Below, one piece after another: positions 1 through 5,220 of a stretch of 5,220 bases of DNA. Source of the DNA: Paracoccaceae bacterium (lineage in GTDB: Bacteria > Pseudomonadota > Alphaproteobacteria > Rhodobacterales > Rhodobacteraceae). Positions within the stretch are counted from its first letter, which is position 1. Every line of letters begins with the position of its first letter. Where the stretch lies: assembly GCA_003564655.1 (NCBI GenBank), contig PXES01000023.1, positions 1-5,220 on the forward strand. The letters are read 5' to 3'. The notes under the pieces were generated by a model. It ran no database searches. It was given only the letters and a program-made list of their open reading frames with translations, and had not been told where the DNA came from. The position numbers and the translations under genes were made by a program.

Positions 1-894
1 CCCGATTTCACCGTCCCGGTGGTCGAGGCGCATATGCGCGAGGGCGCCGAGCCCGCGCGCTACTGCTATGCGGGCCCCGTCTTTCGCAAGCAGCAGGGCG
101 CGCGGGCGCGCGAATACCTGCAGGTCGGCTACGAGCTGTTCGCCCGCGACGACCCGGCGCGCGCCGATGCCGAAGTGTTCGCCCTGTTTACGCGGCTGCT
201 CGCGGGGCATGGCGGGGGGCGCCCCGTGACGGGTGATATCGGCATCCTCAAGGCCGCGGTGGCGGGCCTCTCGACGACCGACACGCGCAAGGCCGCGCTG
301 ATGCGCCATATCTGGCGGCCCGCCCGGTTTCGCGCGCTCCTTGACCGGATGGGCGGGCAAGGCCCGCTCGCCGCCGCACGGGCAGAATTGATCGCAGGGC
401 TGGACGGCCCCACCGAGGCGCTGATCGAGGCCGCCGGGCCGCTGGTGGGGCTGCGCGACGCGGACGAGATCGCAGCGCGGATCGAGCGCCTGCGCGTTGA
501 CGCCAGCGCCCCCCCGATCCCGCGCGCGCAGGTCGCGGCCATCGAGGCGCTTCTGACGCTGCGCGCCCCGGCCCGCGCAGCGCTGGCCGAGATGCGCGCG
601 CAGGGCTGGGCCGCACTTTCCCCCGCGCTCGACCGGCTGGAGGCGCGGCTCGACGCGCTCGACGCGGCGGGCATCGACAGCACCGCCCTGCCCTTCGAGG
701 CCAGCTTCGGGCGCACGACGATGGAATATTACGACGGCTTCGTCTTCGGCTTCATCGCCGAGGGGCGCGCAATACCCCCTGTCGCCACTGGCGGGCGCTA
801 CGACGCGCTGACCGCCGTGCTGGGCGCGGGGCGCGCGATCCCGGCAGTGGGCGGCGTCATCCGCCCCGCTCTGCTGGAGGCGCTGGAATGCTGA
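1..894 (+). CDS. hisZ: ATP phosphoribosyltransferase regulatory subunit HisZ (5'-truncated by window edge)
   Basis: HisZ is a catalytically inactive paralogue of histidyl-tRNA synthetase. In the cytoplasm it binds short-form HisG and confers activity and histidine feedback control on the first step of histidine synthesis. The frame is open from base 1, and 297 codons plus TGA are visible. Roughly 60-70 N-terminal residues are probably missing, judged from a usual family length near 360. Class II synthetase features are present: a motif 2-like stretch at window codons 20-48 (RYCYAGPVFRKQ then EYLQVGYELFA), an EYYDGFVFGF segment at codons 242-251, and a motif 3-like GGRYD at codons 264-268 followed by a glycine-rich end. 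There is no HisRS anticodon-binding domain after motif 3, which separates it from HisS. The GTG at 19 and the ATG at 34 lie within conserved sequence and are not the real start. The overlap with hisG directly downstream confirms the identity. Confidence 0.93.
   Translation, partial: PDFTVPVVEAHMREGAEPARYCYAGPVFRKQQGARAREYLQVGYELFARDDPARADAEVFALFTRLLAGHGGGRPVTGDIGILKAAVAGLSTTDTRKAALMRHIWRPARFRALLDRMGGQGPLAAARAELIAGLDGPTEALIEAAGPLVGLRDADEIAARIERLRVDASAPPIPRAQVAAIEALLTLRAPARAALAEMRAQGWAALSPALDRLEARLDALDAAGIDSTALPFEASFGRTTMEYYDGFVFGFIAEGRAIPPVATGGRYDALTAVLGAGRAIPAVGGVIRPALLEALEC
876..880 (+). promoter_or_regulatory. Ribosome binding site of hisG, inside the hisZ 3' end
   Basis: A consensus GGAGG lies 7 bases before the hisG ATG at 888, within the last codons of hisZ. 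It supports this hisG start and suggests direct re-initiation by ribosomes finishing hisZ. Confidence 0.75.
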
Positions 895-1592
895 AGCTGG
901 GTGTACCCTCCAAGGGGCGGCTGATGGAGCAGTCGGGCGCGTGGTTCGCCGAACATGGCGTGGTCTTGCGGCGCAGCGGGGCAAGCCGCGAATATGCCGG
1001 CGCGGTCGAGGGGGTGGCTGGCGTCGCGCTGGTGCTGCTGTCCGCCGCCGAGATCCCGCGCGAACTGGCCGCCGGGCGCATCCATCTGGGCGTGACCGGC
1101 TCGGATCTGGTGCGCGAGACACTCAGTGACTGGCCGGCGCAGGTGGCGGAGCTGGCGCCGATGGGCTTCGGCCATGCCGATCTGGTGGTGGCGGTGCCGC
1201 GCGCCTGGGTCGATGTCGAGACGCTCGACGATCTGGATGCGGTGGCGGCGGCGTTCCGCGCGCGCCACGGCTTCAGGCTGCGGATCGCGACCAAGTATCA
1301 TCGGCTGGTGCGCGAGTATCTGCGCGCGCATGGCGTGGCCGATTACCAGCTGGTCGATTCGCAGGGCGCGACCGAGGGGACAGTGAAGAACCTGAGCGCC
1401 GAGGCGATCGCCGACATCCCCTCGACCGGGGCCACGCTGGAGGCGAATCACCTCAAGATGTTGCGCGACCCGCCCGTGCACCGCTCGCAAGCGACGCTGT
1501 TCGCGGCGCGAAGGGCGGACTGGTCGGCGGCGCGCGCCCCGATGGCGGCGCTGGCGGCGCGGCTGGGGGTGGCGATCCCCGAAGGCCTGTGA
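888..1592 (+). CDS. hisG: ATP phosphoribosyltransferase, short-form catalytic subunit HisG
   Basis: HisG condenses ATP with PRPP to phosphoribosyl-ATP, the committed step of histidine synthesis. The protein has 234 residues. This is the short form, lacking the roughly 75-residue C-terminal ACT-like histidine-binding domain of long HisG (about 290-300 residues), so it is expected to need HisZ. Family motifs seen are the N-terminal GVPSKGRL (5-12), GVTGSDLVRE (68-77), ATKY (134-137), QGATEG (159-164), and the PRPP-phosphate loop region ADIPSTGATL (175-184), followed by EANHLKML. The ATG at 888 is chosen because it is preceded by GGAGG at 7 bases and gives the conserved N-terminus. It overlaps the hisZ stop by 7 bases, which suggests translational coupling and matched amounts of the two subunits of the hetero-octameric enzyme. 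The reading frame is intact. Confidence 0.96.
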   Translation: MLKLGVPSKGRLMEQSGAWFAEHGVVLRRSGASREYAGAVEGVAGVALVLLSAAEIPRELAAGRIHLGVTGSDLVRETLSDWPAQVAELAPMGFGHADLVVAVPRAWVDVETLDDLDAVAAAFRARHGFRLRIATKYHRLVREYLRAHGVADYQLVDSQGATEGTVKNLSAEAIADIPSTGATLEANHLKMLRDPPVHRSQATLFAARRADWSAARAPMAALAARLGVAIPEGL

Positions 1593-1636
1593 GCGGATGC
1601 GGGCGGGCTGCGCACCCACGAGCGGCCCCCCGCCCC

Positions 1637-1664
1637 GCCCATGCCCAGCGCGCGGGGCATGGGC
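1637..1664 (+). terminator. GC-rich hairpin after hisG, candidate terminator
   Basis: Perfect 10-bp inverted repeat: GCCCATGCCC (1637-1646) pairs with GGGCATGGGC (1655-1664) around an 8-base loop AGCGCGCG. It starts 45 bases after the hisG stop and ends about 60 bases before the pyrC start. No T-run follows, so it is not a classical intrinsic terminator. It may pause polymerase, assist Rho, or protect the his mRNA 3' end. The rest of the 1593-1726 gap shows no convincing gene or clear -35/-10 promoter. Confidence 0.45.
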
Positions 1665-1726
1665 CGCCTTGCGGCGCGCGGAATCGCTCTGGACCCCGGC
1701 GGGCGCTTTCGCGTAAGCCACTGGCC

Positions 1727-2770
1727 ATGTCCACGTCGCTGACCCTGCCCCGCCCCGATGACTGGCATCTGCATCTGCGCGATGGCGCCATGCTCGCCGG
1801 CATCGCCCCCGAGAGCGCGCGCCATTTCGCCCGCGCGATCATCATGCCCAATCTCGTGCCCCCCGTCGTGACCGGGGCCGAGGCCGCCGCCTATCGCGAG
1901 CGCATACGCGCGGTCACAGGCCCCGGCTTCACGCCGCTGATGACGCTCTACCTGACCGAGGGCACCGACCCTGCCGATGTGGTCGCCGCGCATGCGGCCG
2001 GGATCATCACTGCCGTCAAGCTCTACCCCGCCGGGGCCACCACCAACTCCGCCAGCGGCGTGCGCGATATCGACCGCGTGCGCGGCGTGCTCGAGGCGAT
2101 GGCCGAGGCAGGCATTCCGCTGCTGACCCATGGCGAGGTCACCGACCCGGAGGTGGACATCTTCGACCGCGAGGCGGTGTTCATCGACCGCGTGCTCGAC
2201 CCGCTGCGTCGCGCGCTCCCTGCGTTGCGCGTCGTCATGGAGCACATCACGACCGCCGACGCGGTGGACTATGCCCGAAGCGCACCCGAGCGACTGGGCG
2301 CCACGATCACCACGCATCATCTGGTCATCAACCGCAACCACATGCTCGCAGGCGGCATCCGGCCGCATTACTACTGCCTGCCCGTCGCCAAGCGCGAACG
2401 GCACCGTGCGGCGCTGGTCGCGGCGGCCATCTCGGGCGATGCACGCTTTTTCCTCGGCACCGACAGCGCCCCCCATGCCGATGACGCGAAACTCGCCGCC
2501 TGCGGTTGCGCGGGCTGCTTCACGGCGACCAATACGCTCTCGGTCCTCGCGCAGGTCTTCGAGGCGGCGGGCGCGCTCGACCGGCTCGAAGGTTTCGTGT
2601 CGCGCCATGGCGCGGGCTTCTACGGCCTGCCGGTCAACACGGACACCATCACCCTCGAGCGCCGCGACACCCCCATCTCCTACCCCGCGAAAATCGAGAC
2701 CGGCGCCGGCCCCGTCACGGTCTTCGATCCCGGCTTCCCGCTCCACTGGCAGGTCGCGCCCGCTGCCTGA
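1727..2770 (+). CDS. pyrC: Dihydroorotase, class II (PyrC)
   Basis: PyrC is a cytosolic zinc enzyme that interconverts N-carbamoyl-aspartate and dihydroorotate, the third step of de novo UMP synthesis. The 347 residues match the E. coli-type class II length (348). The binuclear metal site is complete: His14 and His16 in DDWHLHLRDG, the lysine to be carboxylated Lys98 in TAVKLYPAGATTN, His135 in LLTHGE, His173 in MEHITT, and Asp246 in FLGTDSAPH. The substrate-side segments HHLVINRNHM and HYYCLPVAKRERHR (197-227) are also conserved. I chose the ATG at 1727 because the family begins a few residues before the LPRPDDWHLHLRDG motif. The frame stays open back to a GTG at 1589 that overlaps the hisG stop, but those 46 extra codons look unlike any dihydroorotase N-terminus. 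No good Shine-Dalgarno precedes 1727, so the exact start is the least certain point. pyrE follows after 69 bases, consistent with a pyrC-pyrE unit. Confidence 0.96.
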   Translation: MSTSLTLPRPDDWHLHLRDGAMLAGIAPESARHFARAIIMPNLVPPVVTGAEAAAYRERIRAVTGPGFTPLMTLYLTEGTDPADVVAAHAAGIITAVKLYPAGATTNSASGVRDIDRVRGVLEAMAEAGIPLLTHGEVTDPEVDIFDREAVFIDRVLDPLRRALPALRVVMEHITTADAVDYARSAPERLGATITTHHLVINRNHMLAGGIRPHYYCLPVAKRERHRAALVAAAISGDARFFLGTDSAPHADDAKLAACGCAGCFTATNTLSVLAQVFEAAGALDRLEGFVSRHGAGFYGLPVNTDTITLERRDTPISYPAKIETGAGPVTVFDPGFPLHWQVAPAA

Positions 2771-2774
2771 CCCC

Positions 2775-2803
2775 ATTTTCTTGCCGGAAATACTCAAATA
2801 CCC
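2775..2803. other. AT-rich intergenic motif between pyrC and pyrE
   Basis: Just after the pyrC stop there is a sharply AT-rich patch, ATTTTCTTGCCGG followed by AAATACTCAAATACCC, in otherwise very GC-rich DNA. It contains AAATAC twice, 8 bases apart. Read on the other strand it is GAGTATTTCCGG then CAAGAAAATGGG. From memory, closely similar GAGTATTT...CAAGA(A/T)GAA strings recur between genes in Rhodobacteraceae genomes, but I cannot check that here. Its role is unknown. I could not fit a convincing -35/-10 promoter for pyrE to it. Confidence 0.4.
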
Positions 2804-2827
2804 GGCCCGCGCCCCACGCCCCCGCCC

Positions 2828-2834
2828 GAGAGGA
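2828..2834 (+). promoter_or_regulatory. Ribosome binding site of pyrE
   Basis: GAGAGGA is purine-rich and lies 5 bases before the ATG at 2840. It fixes the pyrE start and contrasts with the weak upstream region of pyrC. Confidence 0.7.
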
Positions 2835-2839
2835 CAGCC

Positions 2840-3508
2840 ATGATCCCCGCCACCTTCCCCGACCGCGCCACTGTCGCCCGCCTGACGGCGCGGATGCTGC
2901 TCGACATCCGCGCCGTGCACTTCAACGCGGCCGAGCCCTTCCCCTTCGCCAGCGGGCTGAAGGCGCCGACCTATATCGACTGCCGCAAGCTGATCAGCTT
3001 CCCGCGCATCCGCGCCTCGCTCATGGATTTCCTGACCTGCCGGGTGATGGAGGATGCGGGGTTCGAGGCCTTCGACAACATCGCGGGGGGCGAGACGGCG
3101 GGGATACCCTTTGCGGCACTTGTCGCCGAGCGGATGGCGCTGCCGATGAGCTATGTGCGCAAGAAACCCAAGGGGTACGGGCGCAACGCCCGGATCGAGG
3201 GCGCGATGACCGAGAGGCAGCGGGTCCTGCTGGTCGAGGATCTGACCACAGATGGCGGCTCGAAGCTCAGCTTCGTGGACGCGATCCGCGAGACCGGGGC
3301 CGAGTGCGCGCATACGGCGGGGATCTTCTATTACGGCATCTTCCCCGAGACCGAGCCGCGCCTGGCCGAGCATGGCGTGCGGCTGCATTACCTGTGCACC
3401 TGGTGGGACGTGCTGGCCGAAGCGCGGCGCGGCGGCGATTTCGACGCGGCCACGCTGGACGCGGTCGAGGCTTTCCTGCGCGCGCCGCGCGACTGGGCAG
3501 CGGGCTGA
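2840..3508 (+). CDS. pyrE: Orotate phosphoribosyltransferase (PyrE)
   Basis: PyrE transfers ribose-5-phosphate from PRPP to orotate to give orotidine monophosphate, the fifth step of de novo UMP synthesis, in the cytoplasm. The protein has 222 residues, close to the family norm of about 210-230. Visible signatures are the orotate-side segment FASGLKAPTYIDCRK (36-50), IAGGETAGIPFA (81-92), the flexible catalytic loop RKKPKGYGRNARIEG (107-121) with its lysines, and the type I PRPP-binding motif VLLVEDLTTDGGS (129-141) with the acidic pair Glu133-Asp134. The ATG at 2840 has a good ribosome binding site and no better upstream start. It is probably cotranscribed with pyrC. No pyrF or other pyrimidine gene follows in this window. 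The frame is intact. Confidence 0.96.
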   Translation: MIPATFPDRATVARLTARMLLDIRAVHFNAAEPFPFASGLKAPTYIDCRKLISFPRIRASLMDFLTCRVMEDAGFEAFDNIAGGETAGIPFAALVAERMALPMSYVRKKPKGYGRNARIEGAMTERQRVLLVEDLTTDGGSKLSFVDAIRETGAECAHTAGIFYYGIFPETEPRLAEHGVRLHYLCTWWDVLAEARRGGDFDAATLDAVEAFLRAPRDWAAG

Positions 3509-3631
3509 GCCGCTCTCGGGCCGCCACGCGCCTTGGCACGGCCCGCCGTGTGTGAAACCCGGCCCGGGGGCCAGATCGCGGCACGCACAACCCGCATCCT
3601 GCGCTTGGGGCGGCAGCGATTTCGGCAGAAC

Positions 3632-3678
3632 CCGGGCCCCGACAGGGCGCCTTTCGCCCGTGTCCTGTCGCATCCCGG
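3632..3678. repeat. Composite imperfect inverted repeat (hairpin)
   Basis: Three nested pairings line up: CCGGG (3632-3636) with CCCGG (3674-3678), CGACAGG (3640-3646) with CCTGTCG (3664-3670), and GCG (3647-3649) with CGC (3655-3657). They are separated by a 3-by-3 internal loop and a bulge. An alternative register pairs GACAGGGCG with CGCCCgTGTC, with one bulged G. The element lies about 125 bases after pyrE and has no T-run after it on either strand. It may be a 3' UTR structure or part of a small RNA. Confidence 0.35.
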
Positions 3679-3807
3679 ACCGTTTGCGGTGGATCACGAT
3701 GGCGCAGGCCTGTCGCACATACCCCGCCAAAGCGCCCTCGGGCCATGCCCATAGACCCGCCCCTGCACGCGCCCCGGGGGCGCTTCGGGAATAGTCGTCC
3801 AGGCCGG

Positions 3808-3836
3808 AAAAACCGCCGCCGATCCACGCGGATCGG
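3808..3836 (-). terminator. Minus-strand hairpin followed by T5, weak backup terminator
   Basis: CCGATCC (3819-3825) and GGATCGG (3830-3836) form a perfect 7-bp stem with a 4-base loop. Read on the minus strand, the stem is followed by CGGCGG and then TTTTT (complement of 3808-3812). The 6-base spacer makes it a poor intrinsic terminator. It would lie about 200 bases past the lctP stop, behind the stronger hairpin at 3970-4019. Confidence 0.3.
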
Positions 3837-3969
3837 TCGAAATCCGTATCGCGCCCCCCGACAGGGATCGCGCCAAGACGTGATCGCCTAACGGCCACGC
3901 ACGCCTTTCCGATACAAGCGACATTCCCTCCGTTCCCCCGGATCGCCCCCTCGCGCACGAGACGGACCC

Positions 3970-4019
3970 GCGCCCGCGAGCGGAGCATGGGCGGGTGGGT
4001 GGGCTCCGCTCGCGGGCGC
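3970..4019 (-). terminator. 17-bp perfect hairpin after lctP with a G-quadruplex-type loop
   Basis: GCGCCCGCGAGCGGAGC (3970-3986) is perfectly complementary to GCTCCGCTCGCGGGCGC (4003-4019), with a 16-base loop. The hairpin begins 19 bases past the lctP stop, the normal place for a terminator of that gene. It would fold equally well in transcripts reading through from pyrE. No T-run follows on either strand, so termination would depend on stem strength, Rho, or other factors. The loop and first stem base on the plus strand read GGGCGGGTGGGTGGG (3989-4003), four G3 runs with 1-base spacers. On the lctP strand the loop is the C-rich complement. Confidence 0.6.
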
Positions 4020-4038
4020 CCTCGCGGCCCGGCCGACC

Positions 4039-5220
4039 TCAGAGCAAGAGCACCAGAAGCGCCCCGGCAAGTGCGGCCGCTCCCAGCACGGGCAGCAGCG
4101 TCACGCGCAGCACCTCGCCGTCGCGGCCCGTCAGCCCGACCGTTGCCGTACCCGCGATGATATTGTGCGGCGCGATGGCGTTGCCGATGGCCGCCCCCCC
4201 CCCCTGCGCCGCCGCCATCGCCACCAGCGGCAGGTCGAGCGCGCGCGCGGTGGCGGCCTGAAACTCGGTGAAAAGGATGTTCGACGCCGTGGCGGACCCG
4301 CTCACGAAGGTCCCGAGCGCGCCCACGGCCGGGGCGAAGAGCGGCCAGAACGTGCCCGCCTGAGCCGCGCCCGCCGCCGCCGTTGCGATCAGCCCGCCCT
4401 GCACCATCAGCCGCGCGAGCAGCAGCATGACCAGAAGCGCCAGCGCCACTGGCGCGAGTCGGCGCAGCGCGGCCCCGGTGGCCGGCAGCAGCACCCCGGC
4501 CCGCCCGGTGGCAAGGCTCGCCACCACCACCCCCGCGACCAGCAGCGTGCCGGGGTGATAGAGCGGCGCGATCCCGCCCGCGAAGCCCTGCCACTGCCAG
4601 CCCCACCACAGCCCCGACAGCCAGCCCTGCAGCGGCGCAATCAGCCGCGTGAGCAGCACCAGCGCGAGGATCAGCAGATAGGGCAGCAGATCGGCCAGCT
4701 GCCAGCCACCGCCCTGCCCCTTGCGGCGCACCATCAGCGCGAAGGCCGCGCCGCCGATCAGCGCCCCGCCGAGCGTTGGCAGCTCGGGCCCGGCGAGTGC
4801 CCCCAAGCCCAGCGCGGGCAGCCCGAAGCACAGCGCGGCCAGTACTGCGAGCCCGGCCTGACGGCGCGACAGCGGCGCCTCGGCCGCAATGCGCATGACC
4901 ACCAGCGCCAGCAGCGACAGGGGCCCGAGATGCAGCGCCATGGTCATCATGGCCAGCGCCGTGCCCTCGACCCCCAGCATGTCCACCTGCGCCAGCGCAG
5001 GCGTGCCGACTGCGCCGAACGAGACGCCCCCGACATGGCCCAGCAGCGCCAGCGCCACGGCCCGCACCGGCGCGAAGCCCAGCCCCACCAGCAGCGGGGC
5101 CGCCAGAGCGACGGGGGTGCCGAAGCCTGCCGCGCCCTCCATGAACAGGCCGAAGAACCAGGCGATCAGCAGCGCCTGCACGGCCCGGTCGTCGCTGACC
5201 CGCGCCAGCGCCGCGCGCAA
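4039..5220 (-). CDS. L-lactate/glycolate permease, LctP family (N-terminus beyond window)
   Basis: The LctP/LldP family comprises inner-membrane proton symporters for lactate, and in some members glycolate. The visible 393 codons plus TGA are very hydrophobic, with many membrane segments separated by short charged loops such as RRKGQGGG (165-172). The hallmark FMEGAAGFGTPVALAAPLLVGLGF region (26-49) is present, as is FGAVGTP (68-74). The late motif FVSGSATASNILF (305-317) is followed by AAAQGGGAAIGNAIAPHNIIAG (336-357) and a VTLLP stretch before the final membrane helix. The gene runs off the right edge: the last codon in the window (complement of 5218-5220) is TTG but is not the start, and about 130-160 residues are probably missing from a family length near 550. 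The GSATASN and GNAIAPHN motifs differ from the E. coli LldP type (GSDTSSN, SPQ), so this is a divergent subgroup and the exact substrate is uncertain. An 11-G run encodes Gly340-342. Confidence 0.88.
   Translation of the reverse strand: MRAALARVSDDRAVQALLIAWFFGLFMEGAAGFGTPVALAAPLLVGLGFAPVRAVALALLGHVGGVSFGAVGTPALAQVDMLGVEGTALAMMTMALHLGPLSLLALVVMRIAAEAPLSRRQAGLAVLAALCFGLPALGLGALAGPELPTLGGALIGGAAFALMVRRKGQGGGWQLADLLPYLLILALVLLTRLIAPLQGWLSGLWWGWQWQGFAGGIAPLYHPGTLLVAGVVVASLATGRAGVLLPATGAALRRLAPVALALLVMLLLARLMVQGGLIATAAAGAAQAGTFWPLFAPAVGALGTFVSGSATASNILFTEFQAATARALDLPLVAMAAAQGGGAAIGNAIAPHNIIAGTATVGLTGRDGEVLRVTLLPVLGAAALAGALLVLLL

Larger units (their letters stand above)
3509..4038. other. Long gap between convergent pyrE and lctP, with hairpins but no convincing gene
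   Basis: About 530 bases separate the pyrE stop from the lctP stop, long for a gap between convergent genes. GC in 3781-3940 is about 64% by hand count, lower than the flanking genes. Open frames exist on both strands (for example 3694-3924 minus and 3745-3891 plus), but they lack recognisable motifs and do not show the strong third-position GC bias of the neighbours. I see no tRNA, no RNase P, tmRNA or cobalamin-riboswitch signature, and no insertion-sequence ends. Inverted repeats are concentrated here: a 5-bp stem with a CCCG loop at 3537-3550, a composite hairpin at 3632-3678, an 8-bp pair AAGCGCCC/GGGCGCTT at 3730-3737 and 3778-3785, a 7-bp hairpin at 3819-3836, and the 17-bp hairpin at 3970-4019. 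It could hold a small RNA, a decayed gene, or only 3' UTRs. Confidence 0.6.

Noticed and set aside
1..894. Possibility that the first gene is hisS rather than hisZ
   Set aside because: It lacks the HisRS RGLDYYTG-type signature and the C-terminal anticodon-binding domain, and it directly overlaps short-form hisG, which requires HisZ.
1669..1697. TTGCGG as a possible -35 box for a pyrC promoter
   Set aside because: The correctly spaced -10 position reads GACCCC, nothing like a sigma-70 -10 element.
2130..2843. 237-codon plus-strand frame overlapping pyrC and ending at the pyrE start
   Set aside because: It is a Ser/Arg/Pro-rich shadow frame of pyrC with no domain; pyrC has complete catalytic motifs in its own frame.
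3769..3783. GCGCCCC/GGGGCGC palindrome
   Set aside because: Only one base separates the arms, so the real hairpin would be short. Such palindromes are common at this GC content.
3745..3891. 48-codon plus-strand frame encoding a very basic peptide
   Set aside because: There is no ribosome binding site, no recognised family, and rare codons for this composition. The Arg richness is expected from GC-rich DNA.
3694..3924. 76-codon minus-strand frame in the pyrE-lctP gap, with GGAGGG just before its ATG
   Set aside because: The purine-rich stretch is too close to the ATG (2-3 bases). Codon third positions are mixed, unlike neighbouring genes, and the sequence shows no recognisable motif. A conserved orthologue would change this view.
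1448..4831. A 1127-codon open frame on the minus strand spanning hisG end, pyrC, pyrE, the gap and part of lctP
   Set aside because: It is antisense to three well-supported genes (hisG, pyrC, pyrE) and, in lctP, out of frame with the real gene. Its translation is Arg/Ala/Gly-rich with no domain, as expected where GC-rich coding DNA lacks stops on the other strand.

Overview
The window is GC-rich (near 70% in the genes by eye) and carries ordinary chromosomal metabolism. Several traits fit an alphaproteobacterium, most likely a member of the Rhodobacterales/Rhodobacteraceae: the composition, the short form of HisG paired with HisZ, the class II dihydroorotase next to an orotate phosphoribosyltransferase, and an AT-rich intergenic motif that I associate with that group. 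The assignment to this group is inference from sequence style and memory of the families, not a database match.

Layout, left to right. (1) 1-894 (+): the 3' part of hisZ, the regulatory subunit of ATP phosphoribosyltransferase. (2) 888-1592 (+): hisG, the short catalytic subunit, overlapping hisZ by 7 bases (ATGCTGA) with a Shine-Dalgarno sequence inside hisZ. (3) 1593-1726: a gap with a perfect 10-bp hairpin, a probable end of the his transcript. (4) 1727-2770 (+): pyrC, a complete class II dihydroorotase with all metal ligands visible. (5) 2771-2839: a short spacer with an AT-rich motif and the pyrE ribosome binding site. (6) 2840-3508 (+): pyrE, a complete orotate phosphoribosyltransferase. 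(7) 3509-4038: about 530 bp with no convincing gene, lying between convergent genes. It holds several inverted repeats and ends in a 17-bp perfect hairpin whose loop is a textbook G-quadruplex sequence. (8) 4039-5220 (-): the C-terminal two thirds or so of an LctP-family lactate/glycolate permease, running off the right edge.

How the genes work together. HisZ and HisG form the first and feedback-regulated enzyme of histidine synthesis (ATP + PRPP). PyrC and PyrE perform ring closure and ribose-phosphate addition (orotate + PRPP) in de novo pyrimidine synthesis. HisG and PyrE both consume PRPP, but nothing in the sequence shows that this juxtaposition is functional. The permease faces the other way and is probably a separate carbon-uptake unit.

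I found no mobile element, CRISPR array, tRNA or rRNA, and no novel multi-gene system. The most unusual items are the G-quadruplex-in-hairpin element beside the lctP stop, the 11-G homopolymer inside the lctP coding sequence, and the long structured gap between pyrE and lctP.
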